Positions 45,376-57,200 of a stretch of 64,000 bases of DNA are shown piece by piece. Source of the stretch: Mesorhabditis belari (Eukaryota; Nematoda; Chromadorea; Rhabditida; Rhabditidae); assembly GCA_958450365.1 (NCBI GenBank), contig CAUEEP010000727.1, positions 62,001 to 126,000 on the forward strand, in the 5' to 3' direction. A program made the position numbers and the translations under genes. The number at the start of each line of letters is the position of its first letter. Position 1 is the first letter of the stretch. The notes beneath the pieces are model-generated. The model saw only the letters and a program-made list of their open reading frames with translations, did not search any database and was not told the DNA's origin.

Positions 45376-45870
45376 ATGTGAAATCTCTTTTCTTCGGAGA
45401 TTCTCTTCAAAATTGTTTCATCTCTCAAAATAGATCTTAGATCTAAGAAAAGATTTGAAAGTTTCTTTTTTCGTTTAAATCCTTTTTTATGGTTTTTTTT
45501 TCCGTTCCCCGATTTTCCCGTTTGACTTCTGATTGTGATCTTTTTCTTATCGATCTCTCTTTAATAATCTCGAAATCTCACCTAATGTTTGTCAACATTT
45601 GTATAAAAACTTGTTATCTAAATCCAGAAATCTAACTTATTATCTAAATCCATTCAGATTACCATAAATTTGCGATTACTTTACGAAAATGTAAAGTTTA
45701 TTGTAAAAAGATTGGATTGAAAATGATTGAAATGATTGAAATGATTGGAGTAATGAAAATGATTGGAGTTGTGCAGAAAAGTGGCTCTTTTCTGTGAAAT
45801 CTTATTTAATGTTTTGAGTTGAATGTCTGATTTTCTTGTCCCGCCTCTGAAAGATCGCTTTTTGCCTCAC

Positions 45871-47347
45871 CTCGTGCGCTTTTTGTGGGAATGCGTTCTG
45901 TCTGCCACCACCTTTTTGTTGTTGCTGTGGCCCGTGGGACTTGGCGAAGTTCTGGACAACTGTTGGCGCAAAGAGAAACTGAACCAACTACGCATTCGAC
46001 CACTGAACATTCTACCACTGAAACACAACACTGCACAGGAGTAATTCAATCCAAATCTCAATGTAAACTTTGTTTCATTGAAATCAAATCATTTTCCACC
46101 ATTTTCGATACGATTTACTGTAGAATTTTTAGAAGAAAACAAGTTACCGTATTTCTTCGAATAGAAGACCGGGTAAAGAGTATCATCGCGTACTCCTGCG
46201 TAGCAGCCCTTTTTAAAATTTCTTTTCTGCATAAAAGCTTTCAATGAAGTGCTATAGGGCTGGAAAATGACTCAAAAATACCACATGAGCTAACAGATTT
46301 TTGAGCCATTTTCCAGCCCTATAGCACTTCATTGAAAGCTTTTATGCAGAAAAAACTTAAAAAGGGCTGCTACGCAGAAGTACGCGATGATACTCTTTAC
46401 CCGGTCTTCTATTCGAAGAAATACGGTATTAGTAAAGCCAAAATGGTCTTGAAAGATTCCAAAATCAGGAAACTTGATGACATCGAAACTTATGAACTTT
46501 TATTACATCACTTTTTTTGCATTTACAACTTTTTCCACATCATTATTTGGTTTTTTAAAAAAAATTGACTACGTAGTGGCTAATATGGAAATGGAATGAA
46601 ATTTGAAAAAGGGAAATGCGAATAGACTTTGAAAAAGAGATAGCTTTTCAATGGAAATCCGAGATTCCGAGCACTCACTTTTTCGAGAGAAATATTTGTG
46701 AGTATGGAAGGGTTACGAATCGAATTTCTTCCAAAACCCTTTTTTTTATTTCCCTGTGAGCTCATCACTCATGAAATTGGGGACACTTGTTTGGATGGGT
46801 CGTTAGAAAAACCGAAAAAAACAATGAAAAGTCTTTGGTCGATGATTTGGGGCAAATAATAGACAAGAAGAAAATAAAGGCTTTCTGAAAAAAACCAGGA
46901 TCAGTTGTGTAAACACTTTTCTAGGCTAAGCCAAGAACCAGCCTGGCTTTGGCTTGACTCGACTAACTTTGGCTTTTGACTTGTCCAACCTTGAGTCATC
47001 TAAGATTTAAAAAGTACCTTTACCTCCAGCCTTTACCTTCAGCCTTTACCTTCAGCCTTTACCTTCAGCCTTTACCTTCAGCCTTTACCTTCAGCCTTTA
47101 CCTTCAGCCTTTACCTTCAGCCTTTACCTTCAGCCTTTACCTCCAGCCTTTACCTTCAGCCTTTACCTTCAGCCTTTACCTTCAGCCTTTACCTCCAGCC
47201 TTTACCTTCAGCCTTTACCTTCAGCTTCAACTTTAGTGCTACTACTATGCCTTGAAAATTTGGATAAAGATGAAGCAAGGCAGGTAAAGAACCGCGAAAC
47301 GCAAACCGCAAAATGCTTTCACTTACTGCGGGACGATCAACTTTCAT
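45871..47347 (-). CDS. Partly resolved gene for a basic protein, N-terminal exons
   Basis: Exon 1: acceptor TTTTACAG ends at 47365, ATG at 47345-47347, MKVDRPA, then a strong GTAAGT donor; the upstream acceptor suggests a 5' UTR intron or trans-splicing. Exon 2: 46679-46753, phase 0 to 0, reading NKKKGFGRNSIRNPSILTN, donor GTGAGT. Exon 3 candidate: 45871-46017, acceptor TGTTTCAG, donor GTGAGG, best frame SGRMRSWFSFSLRQQLSRTS and HSNNKKVVADRTHSHKKR. Exon 3 does not follow exon 2 directly in phase, so at least one exon is missing, and no stop was found before the trh-1-like gene on the other strand. Family unknown. A long palindrome (46145-46428) sits in the intron. It shares an upstream region with the triple-PAN gene. 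Confidence 0.45.
46145..46428. mobile_element. Near-perfect palindrome, TACCGTATTTCTTCGAATAG ends
   Basis: 284 bases; arms of about 130 bases are almost identical (ends TACCGTATTTCTTCGAATAG / CTATTCGAAGAAATACGGTA, inner GGGCTGGAAAATG...). Only about 25 central bases are unpaired. Confidence 0.95.
47018..47232. repeat. 13-base array CCTTTACCTTCAG
   Basis: About 16 copies, three of them with CTCCAG. All three frames stay open because 13 x 3 gives a 13-residue period (LPSAFTFSLYLQP). Confidence 0.95.
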
Positions 47348-47364
47348 TCCCTCGATTCAACTGT

Positions 47365-48275
47365 CTGTAAAACAAAGTTAAACTTCAATCTTATCCTATT
47401 TTTTCTTTGATAGATTTTGATGGCATGAGTCAGGGTGATCAGACAGTTCTATAATTCATCCTGTAGTGTACTGTGCCACCTCTTTGATAAGTAAACTGTA
47501 AGCCAACAGTTTTTTTTTAGTCCTGCAGGTCTTTCTCAGCCTATTATATACGTTTGAGTGCTGTAATGGTATAAGATTGCTATTTCAGAAATGTGAAATT
47601 TATCTAACAAAGATGAAATTAATATCACAAAGGAAGAAGAACAGAAACAATTGAAAATGAGGATTGAAAGACTGACGACGACGCGCCACTCCAGTTGCCA
47701 CTGACGACGACGCGCCGCTCCAGTTGACACTGACGACGACGCGCCACTCCAGTTGCCACTGACGACGACGCGCCGCTCCAGTTGACACTGACGACGACGC
47801 GCCACTCCAGTTAACACTGACGACGACGCGCCACTCCAGTTGACACGTACAAAAGACAAAACGAGAGTTAGTGCAAAATAGAAGTTTTTTGGGAATCTCT
47901 TCCCAACATAATCATACCCAGAGCTAGCATTATTAAAACATTTCTCAAAATCTAATTGCTAAATCTAGATCATCGTGTTCTGCCAACCGATTTCATTTCA
48001 GAAAAGTGAAACGGCAGCAGAATTGCCGGAGGAGAGCACATGTTTTTTCTTTCACTTAAGGAGAGAGACTGAGTGCATTGATGACATCTGAAAAAGAAAA
48101 AGAAAAAGACAAAAGACAAAAGACAGAAGATGCAGTCTCATTCTTCCCTTTCCCAGCGAAAGATCAACCCCTTTCTGTAAAATGGCAGAAAAGAGAAAGG
48201 AGGGCAAAGCTTCTCTCTTTTTTTTTTGTTTCTGTGTTGTGAGGTGGAGATCTTTTCCTCAAATCCATCGATGGG
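47365..48275. promoter_or_regulatory. Shared upstream region of two divergent genes
   Basis: Lies between the ATG of the minus-strand gene (47347) and the ATG of the triple-PAN gene (48276). Contains a CpG-rich minisatellite (47687-47848), a segment AAACGGCAGCAGAATTGCCG after TTTCAG (48001, a possible non-coding exon) and a pyrimidine-rich island (48130-48260). No TATA box can be singled out. Confidence 0.4.
47687..47848. repeat. 29-base GC-rich minisatellite
   Basis: Five and a half copies of a unit with GACGACGACGCGCCACTCCA and GTTGCCACT. Alternate units differ at the same two positions (CACT/CGCT and GCC/ACA), so the true unit may be a 58-base dimer. Confidence 0.95.
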
Positions 48276-48279
48276 ATGA
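48271..48279 (+). other. Three-codon upstream frame overlapping the PAN-gene start
   Basis: ATGGGATGA: a Met-Gly-stop frame whose TGA overlaps the main ATG (ATGA at 48276). It could reduce initiation at 48276 and favour the ATG at 48282. Effect is inferred. Confidence 0.4.
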
Positions 48280-51200
48280 GCATGAGATGGAGATCACTTA
48301 TTGCAAACCTTATATCAATTATTGCTTTATGGACAAATTGGTGAGTTTTTAAGGATTCAAGTTTCTATATTTTTCGTAGTTAAAATTGAGTTAAAATTGA
48401 GGCAAATTTGATGAATAGATTGCTTGATTGTTTAACAAGTTTTTGTTTTGTTTTTCTTTACTCTTTTAGCTTTTTTTATCATTGAATCTGATCATTACAT
48501 TATGCTAGAGTTAATTTTGTTTAAAAAATATTGTAAACTTTCAATATCTTCAAAATAAATTGAATAATAATCAGTCTTTTTGGCTGAATCGGATATGATT
48601 GGTGATTTATAGTATTACAAACTTACAGTTTATTAGTTTGTTAGTTTGTTAGTTTGTTAGTTTATTAGTTTATTAGTTTGTTAGTTTGTTAGTTTATTAG
48701 TTTATTAGTTTATTAGTTTATTAGTTTATTACTTTATTAGTTTATTACTTTATTAATTATTAGTTTATTAGTTTATTAGACAAGTTCATTAGTCTATAAA
48801 GCATACAGTACTGGACAATGAAATATCATATTTGAAAAACGATCGTCACTTTCGCGCGTCTGTAACTCCGTTGTCTTTGAGTTTAAACTATTAGTGTTAT
48901 GCATTTTCTGAAAGCTCTTTTCAAGGGCTACACAATGGTAATATTAATATTTAGAAATACGGTAAAGACAAGGGAGTTACAGACGCGCGAAAGTGACGAT
49001 CTTTTTTCAAATATGATATTTCATTGTCCAGTAGTGTATGCAATCTAGAAGGCCACAGATATGCAATCTAGAAGGCTACAGATATACAATCTGCAATCGA
49101 GATTGCTGCTAAAGATTGCTTCGAGATTTCTGCTGCTTAAATCTGCTAAAATTAAATCCCTTCACATTTTCTAAGGTAATCAAAAGGAATTAGTCTTTCA
49201 AAACATCAGAATAGGTATTTATTTTGCGCACAAACCTGAAAGTGACCTTAAAAATTCATCTTCGGTGAGATATTCGGAAACGGTTGCATCTGAAAATTTC
49301 TCTTTTCCATTAAATGAAACAACAAAACTTAAAACAAAACAAAAGTGTCTGTAACTCCCTTGTCTTTACCGTATTTCTAAATATTAATATTACCATTGTG
49401 TAGCCGTTGAAAAGAGCTTTCAGAAAATGTATAACACTAATAGTTTAAACTCAAAGACAAGGGAGTTACAGACGCGCGAAAGTGACGATTTTCAAATATG
49501 ATATTTCATTATCCAGTAGTGTAGTTTTAAATCAAAAAAAAATTGTAGAATAGTATTTGATTTAAGTGCAATATAATATTCTATATAATAATATGTTCTT
49601 TATTTAGTAACGCGGATCCTGATGTATTCTCTTGTTTTCTTTTGTACAGCAATCGTTACTTGCAGCGATCGGGAGCGGTTTTTATTGGGAATTTGTCGTC
49701 ACCGAGTGAATGTCTTGAAAGATGTCTACAGGTAAGTCCTTTTATTCCAGAATTCTAGACAGACTAAGCTTTCAACTAATCTAGCTCTAATGCCAGAAAT
49801 GACCTTGAGATTTGTGTTGGTTTCTCTTGTTGATTTGGAGGGGTTGCTGCATACCTTATGGGCAAAAGGAAAGAGAAAGAGAAGAGAAAGAAAGAGAGAG
49901 AGGAGAGAGAGAGAGGAGAGAGAAGAGAGAGAAGAGAAGAGAGAAGAGAAGAGAAAGAGAGAGGAGGGGGGAGAAGAGAAACTTTCACTCAAGAATAACA
50001 CTCACCCCGTTGAGAGTTGGGGAAAGTGAAGAAAAGAGAAAACTGGATTTGAAAGTTCACTGGTAGAACTAATGAACGACGACAAATGAAATCTTCTACT
50101 TTTGACCAGATGAAATATGATAAACAGAAAGTTTTAATCATCTAAAAATCTCAATTTTACAGTGGTTTGTAGTCCATTGATTGCTTTGACTATAAACCAA
50201 TATAACTTTCTTTAGCATTGAGATTTTTGAGTGTACTTTAATCGATTCGAAAGCTCTTAAAACTCTCGATCTTTTGAGCTATAGCTCATAACTGGATAAC
50301 TGGAGAAACTGGGAAAACTCATAACTGGAGAAACTGGAGAAACTGGAGAAACTGGAGAAAACTGGATTTGAAAGTTCACTAGTAGAACTAATGAACGACG
50401 ACGAAGAGATCTTCTGCTTTTGACCAGATGAAATATGATAGACTTAGAAAGTTTTAAGCAAATTTTCGTTTGTAAATTCTTGATTTATATTTGAAACAGT
50501 TGCTTTACAGGCTTTAACAAGTATCAAGAAATAGCTAAAAGTGTTGAAGTTATTCAATAGTTTCAGAAAATCACACTAACCTTTAGGCAAATCGACTCAA
50601 TTTCTTGGAATGTCGATCGGTGATGTGGAGAAGAGACACAAATGATTGTGTTTTAAGTCGACATAGAAGGTGAGCAAGAAAGGTTGAACTTTTTTGAGCA
50701 ACAAGACAACAAGGCACAAGGCAACAAGAGCAACAAGAGCAACAAGGAACAAAGGACAGAGCAACAAGGCAAAAGGACAGGCAACAAGGCGCAAGGAACA
50801 AGGCAACAAGGCAACAAGAGTAACAAGAGCAACAAGAGCAACAAGAGCAACAAGAGTAACAAGAGCAACAAGAGCTTTCACTATCGTTTGTGCTTTGAAT
50901 CATTTGCTTCAAAATCTCAAACAAGAAAGTATTTAGAAGCGATCGTCTTGAAAACTTTCACGTGGCTCCAAATTTGGAGATCGATTTCTATGAGAACATT
51001 TGTTTATCAAATGATCGAAATAGAGTGGCAAGACGAGTGAATGAGACAAAAGTGATCGAGAAGTCTTTCGAGAACAATGAATGGGCAAAAGATCAGAGGA
51101 CAACGATTCCGATTAAAGAAATTGATGAAAAGATTCTAAAAGAGAGGTAGGAAATGATTGCAGATGATTTGTATGATTGATGATTTGTATCAATCCAATC

Positions 51201-54200
51201 CAATGTATTCCAAAAAAGCTTTTAGTATTAATCAAATCTTTGTAGCTGCTTCGGGTTTTATTTCTTCAACGGTAAGGGACGCTTATCTTTTAGTTTTTAT
51301 TTTTTATTTTAGCCTGATCCCAACTCTCTTGTCAATGTTTTATCAAGAAAACGAGCTAAAGTGTTGGTTTGAAAAGTTTGAATTATTCTCTTGATTCATT
51401 TGCTAGTTTTGTGTTCGGTTGGTGAATTGAAAACTGCTAATTTCTCTTTCAAAATTTCCTGACTTACGTCTTGTTTGATAAACAAAATTTCCAGTTTTGC
51501 CTCAACCCAATCAGTGCCACTTCATCCGATCACTCTAAATGACATTACGGGCACAACAACGGTAGATATCAAATAGAATATAGTGGAGAATTGTTCACAT
51601 GAAGACATAGAAATGCTTAGATTGACTCGATGCCGATTTCGAATGATTTCTCGGGAAATTCTCGTCGATCACACGTTGAACCTTCTCCAATACAACCACT
51701 CGTCACAAATCCCCTCAATAGAACGGGTGGCTTGATTGGAAAATCAAATTTGTAACAATTACAATCGACTCTCGATCTGACTGACGATCTGACGATCTGA
51801 CTGACGATCTGATGATCTGACTGACGATCTGACGATCTGACTGACCATCTGACTGATCTGACTGACGATCTGACTGATCTGACTGACGATCTGACTGATC
51901 TGAATGACGATCTGACGATCTGACGATCTGACTGACGATCTGACTGATCTGAATGACGATCTGACGATCTGACGATCTGACTGACGATCTGACTGATCTG
52001 AATGACGATCTGACGATCTGACGATCTGACTGACGATCTGACTGATCTGACTGACGATCTGACGATCTGACGATCTGACTGACGATCTGACTGAGCTGAC
52101 TGACGATCTGACTGATCTGACTGACGATCTGACTGATCTGACTGACGATCTGACTGATCTGACTGACGATCTGACTAATCTGACTGACGATCTGATTTCA
52201 ATTGACTCTAATTCAAGACCAAAAATTTCGACTTAATGTTTCAAAAATGAAAGTGCCTTCTAAAGTGCCTTCTAAAGTACCTCAAATTGCTCAAATCAAA
52301 TTTCTTGCTTCTCTAAAAAGCCAACGATTGCATTTAGCTAACTAAGCAGAATGCAAGAGAGCTTTTTAGAATCATTTCAACATCATTTGTTCAATCTTTA
52401 TCTCGAAAATTGATTGTATTTTTTTAAAAAGATATTTAGCTTATAAACATTTAGCTTTTCTTTAACATTCTTTAGCTTTAAACCTCCAAAAACAAATGAT
52501 CGATTCTCCGATTCGCTTGAATACATTTTATAAAAACAGCAAAGTTTGTTGATTTCTTTGTTATAAATCAATTGTTTTTTTTTGACAGAAATCCATCCCT
52601 TTCTCATCAGTCGAGAGTTTTGACTCAAGGTTACACAAATTCTCAGCACAATAACAGTAAATTCGTTTAGATCAAATGCTGTAGCTGTCAGTGGAGATAC
52701 AATTCCTTCAAAAGTTTCTCCAATTCGAACAAATGTTCTTTTTACAAAATGCATAAAGAACAAATTTCCTTAGGTAAACACACATGCGCACGTATTTCGG
52801 AGGAAACAAAACGAGTTGACAAGGAATGTGAGTTGTTAACTGTTAACTAGAGTGTGTTCCTCCTTGTTAACTGTTAACTAGAGCACTGTTAACTAGAGTG
52901 TGTTCCTCGTAAGTAATTACTAAGTAATTAGTAATTAGTAAGTAATTACTCGAGTAAATTTGAATGAGTAAGTAATCACTCGAGTAATAGCTCGAGTACC
53001 TCGGTAATTGTCGAGTAATGCGTTTTCTAAAAAGTGCGCCTGCGGGAAAAAAAATATAAAAGCAATTTTTTGCGCAGGTTTTGGGAGTGGGACAAATGTG
53101 ACCTTTTTTTGCGCACCCGGACATTTGTGCACCTTTTTTTTCCGCACCTTGCCCATTAGCGCACCTTTTTTCGCGTTTTAAAAAAGCTCTAAAAAGCTAA
53201 TATTAACCAATTTCTATTCCAAAAGTTGTTTTTCTAGGTAATTTTAGGGCGTAGATTCGAAATTTTGACATATCAGAGCGTGTGGAACCAATTTGAAAGA
53301 CAAAACGGGTAGGTCAAATTACAGAAAATTGTCGATTTTTCTCTTTGTATAACTCCGTCCGTTCGCTTCCACAAGCTCTGATATGCCAAAATTTCGATTC
53401 TACGCCCTAAAATTACCTAGAAAAACAACTTTTGGAATAGAAATTGGTTAATATTAGCTTTTAGAGCTTTTTTAAAACGCGAAAAAAGGTGCACTAATGG
53501 GCAAGGTGCGAAAAAAAAAGGTGCGCAAAAAAGGTCGCATTTGTCCCACTCCCAAAATCATCTTTTACATTGGACGGGAATTTCCCCACCAAATCAATAT
53601 CTTTAGAGATACTCAGTTAAACAGCTGAGTATCTTTAAAAAGTGTCGTATATAACGCGGTGCTCGTCATTTTTGCGTCATTTTTTTGCAAGAATTTTTTT
53701 GCTAAAAGTACGGTAATTTTTTCCCAAGTGTGCTTTTTAAAAAAACGCGTTACTCGCGAGGAACGCACTCTAGTTGACACTGATAACACTCAATGAATAA
53801 AGAATATAAAGATTAAAGAAAAGATTAAAGAAAAGAAAAGAAAAGAAGCTTTGCTAATTTTTAACCATCATTTTTATCGTATTGTTATCGTATTGAGGGT
53901 TTTTTTTTTTGAGAAATTCATTCAGGTTCGAGGCTCTGTAATCTTAATCCCAGCTAAAGGAGCAAATCCAAGTCCGCCAACGATCGCCCCAGCAATAACA
54001 AGTAAATTAACAATTCCTTCTCACCAAGTAGTTAACTCTTTGACTTGTTTTAGACTACTACTACGACCACTACAAACGCTTCTAACTTGTTTTAAATCTA
54101 CTGGATTGTTATAATCTATAGTTGAAAAGATAGAGAATTTCAAGAGCTTTTGAATGAACTAAAACATATCTAAAAATCTGAATGCTAAAGAAAATTACAG

Positions 54201-57200
54201 TGGCCCATTGCTTGCTTCGACTATAAACCAATTTAACTTTCTTCAGCATTGAGATTGTTGTCGGTACTATAGTCGATTCGAAAGCTCTGTAAAATTCTCT
54301 ATCTCTTGAGCCAGAGCTTACAACGATTCGGTAGATTTAAAGTAATTTAGAAGCGTTTGTAGTGTGTGAATTCGTTTTTATAGTTTATAGTGCCAATGTC
54401 TATTCAGATTTACATCTTATTAACGATTTGTATTTAAAATTTAGCCAATACGATTAAAGCGATTCGACCCGGTCCCATCACTCGTCACTACTACAAACCG
54501 AATAGTAAGCCGGTTTAAAGAAATTCTTTTAATAAATCTGATACACTTGCATCGAAATCGAGTTTAGAATTCTGGAAACTCTTTTCTAAATCTCAAATTG
54601 ATTCACGAAAACCATTTCCAGCCCCTTTCACTACTCCAACACCATTGCTGAGCACTCAAGTTGTGATAGATTCCGAGCAAGAGATCGATGCCGAGCCGCT
54701 CGTCGTCTTGAATGGACAAAAGAGGCCAGCTATCGTTTCTTCTGGATTTCGAGCCACAATCATGACATCAACAACATCATCAATCACAACTCGTTCAATT
54801 TCTTTTCCAACAACCATCTCTAGAGCAACTCCATCGGGGAAAGGTTTAAAAGGAGAACTTCAGACGGAATCAAAGTTTCAGAGTTAGCGATCGTCAGCGA
54901 TGCTCCGTGTTTCTTGAAATATTCCCATCGAGCTTTACCAAACTATGAGGAAAAAGCGTTGAATGGAGTGTCTCTACGGTAGCTTTTCTAAAATACATCT
55001 ATTTTAAGCTATCATAGTCAGCTTTATTTGATCATTTCAATCATTGACTGATTCCTAATCGAATAATACAAAACTTTAGCTATTTGTAAAGCAGCAGTAA
55101 AGCAGCATTTCGATTCTGATAGCTTAGGTGTTTTTTAGCAAATCAATACCGTATTTTCTATAATAGTAGTGCACCGTTTGCCTAAATTGGTCGAAATCTC
55201 GAAATCTCGAGAACCACTTATCAGAACCTATCAATGTGGGGTCGGGAAATGTAGCTGACGATGAGATCTTGTGGGGGATTTGAGTGTTGAGCTTCTGTGA
55301 AAACTTTGAAAGCCGTAAAATAGTTATCAACTCGGCTCGCTGCGGTGCACTACTATTAGAGAAAAGACGGTAACATAATCAAATCAAAACTAACAATAGT
55401 ACAATAGGTATTCAGTATTTACGGTGATTTCTTTTTGATAGATTAGCACGCGCTCGTTTAAACTTTAATGTGTTAAATATTATATAAAATATTGAAATCC
55501 TTAATCTTATTAGGGATTGAAAAAAACTGGGGAAAAAAGGTGAAAAAAAAGGCAAAAGATTTTTTGAAAAAAGTTATTTTTTTTTTTATTTTGGGGGGTT
55601 TGGAAGTTGGGAAAAAACCCAATTTTTTTTTAAAAGCCACTATATTTATCAGCTAAAAGTTTCTCGATTGAAGATATAAAAATCATTTTAAAAGCTTTTG
55701 AATGAGTACTAGTTGATCTCTTTGATGCCATTTTTGACAAACAACTAGTACTCATTTAAAAGCTTTTAAAATGATTTCTATTAGGTTGTCCAATAAGTAA
55801 TGCGTGTTACTTATTTCGAAACTATTGCGAAATCGCTTCGAGCAAATATATGCTCTTTTTAATCATCAGCATCTTGTGTTTATTTTTATATATTATTTTA
55901 TTCATTTGCCTTTGTTTTATAATAGATATGTTGTTTTGCAGATGAAAGGCAAAAAGTTTGTTGTCCGCGCATCAATGCTGTATGATTTCCAACGAGGTAA
56001 AACTGCAGCGGATTGCCATCGAACTATCTGTGCCGCATTTGGAGAGGATTCAATTTCAATCAGCCAGTGCCAGCGCTGGTTTAAACGATTTGCGGACGGA
56101 AACGAGTCAAAAGTGTTGACGAGGTGCAAAAATGGCTCGACGATTTCTTCTCATCGAAACCAGCTTCATTCTATTATGACGAACTTCACTCTTTGCTCGG
56201 ACGATGGAGAAATGTTGTTGATTGTTGTGGAGAATATATCGATTAATAAAGTTCTCTTTTGTTAATTTTGTGATATTTTGAAAATCGTGTCAAAACACGC
56301 ATTACTTATTGGACAACCTAATATATCTCAGATCGGAAAACTTTAAATAGCTAAATGTAGCTAAGATTAAGGATTTCAATATTTTATATAATATTTACCA
56401 CATTAGGGTTTGAACGAGCGGGTCTATCAAAAAGAATCTATCAAAAAGAAATCAAATAACTTCGAAGAATATCAACTTTCAAAGTAAACCCTGATCTTCA
56501 GGGATTGTCTCGTCACTTGTCTCTACACTTCTGATCTCTATTGTGCCAGTGTCAACTATGATTTTAGTAGAAAGGTTTTAGAAAATGCATAACAACGTAA
56601 ATGTTATTTCAGATCTGCATAGTGAATGGTGGAAGTTCATCACAAACGAGAACAGCGCTTCAAACATCGAAAACGATTGACTACTACGAGAATGTCTGTC
56701 CACCAGCGCAACCAAGAACACCAGGTAATTGAAAAGAAAAATAAATTCTTTAGGAGTTTTTTTTTCAGATCAACTCATCATTCCCAGCTTTATCATTTCT
56801 CGATGTTTAACTCCAATTGTGAATACGATACTGGAAGATCTTGATGCGTCACTTGTCACATCCGCACAGACATTGGGTAAATTTCAGAAATTGAGAAAAA
56901 CTATTGGGTTGTCCAGTTGTCCAGTCCAGTACTATTTTGTTAATTTCTCAAGATAGCTAAATCAAGAAAAAGATATATATGAGTATTATTCGAAAGCTGA
57001 AAATCTCCTCTACATTTTGATATAAAATGTTTTTGAATTTGTTCAGCTTTTGGGCAAATTGACTGCACAGAAGAAGAGGTGGCCAAAAAAAAATGGAAGG
57101 GTGTCTTTGGATCAAGTTTTGGCTCTGCTCAAATTGTGTTAACCGTTTGATGTTTGGCCAATAGATATATCAATACACCATAAAACTTGAGGAATAGCTA

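Larger units (their letters stand above)
55425..56453. mobile_element. Composite element with 80-base inverted ends
   Basis: Ends GATTTCTTTTTGATAGATT and its complement AATCTATCAAAAAGAAATC, continuing through CGAGCG and AAATATTATATAAAATATTG on both sides. Inside are a further palindrome (55684-55778, AAGCTTTTGAATGAGTACTA inverted) and the mariner at 55781-56321. It fills PAN-gene intron 9. Confidence 0.9.

Noticed and set aside
45823..46247. Plus-strand frames MSDFLVPPLKD... and GMRSVCHHLF...
   Set aside because: The minus strand has a matched acceptor/donor pair here (45871-46017), so these are probably shadows; the right part runs into a palindromic element.
46976..47236. 86-codon frame with 13-residue repeat
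   Set aside because: Explained by a 13-base tandem array in which all frames stay open.
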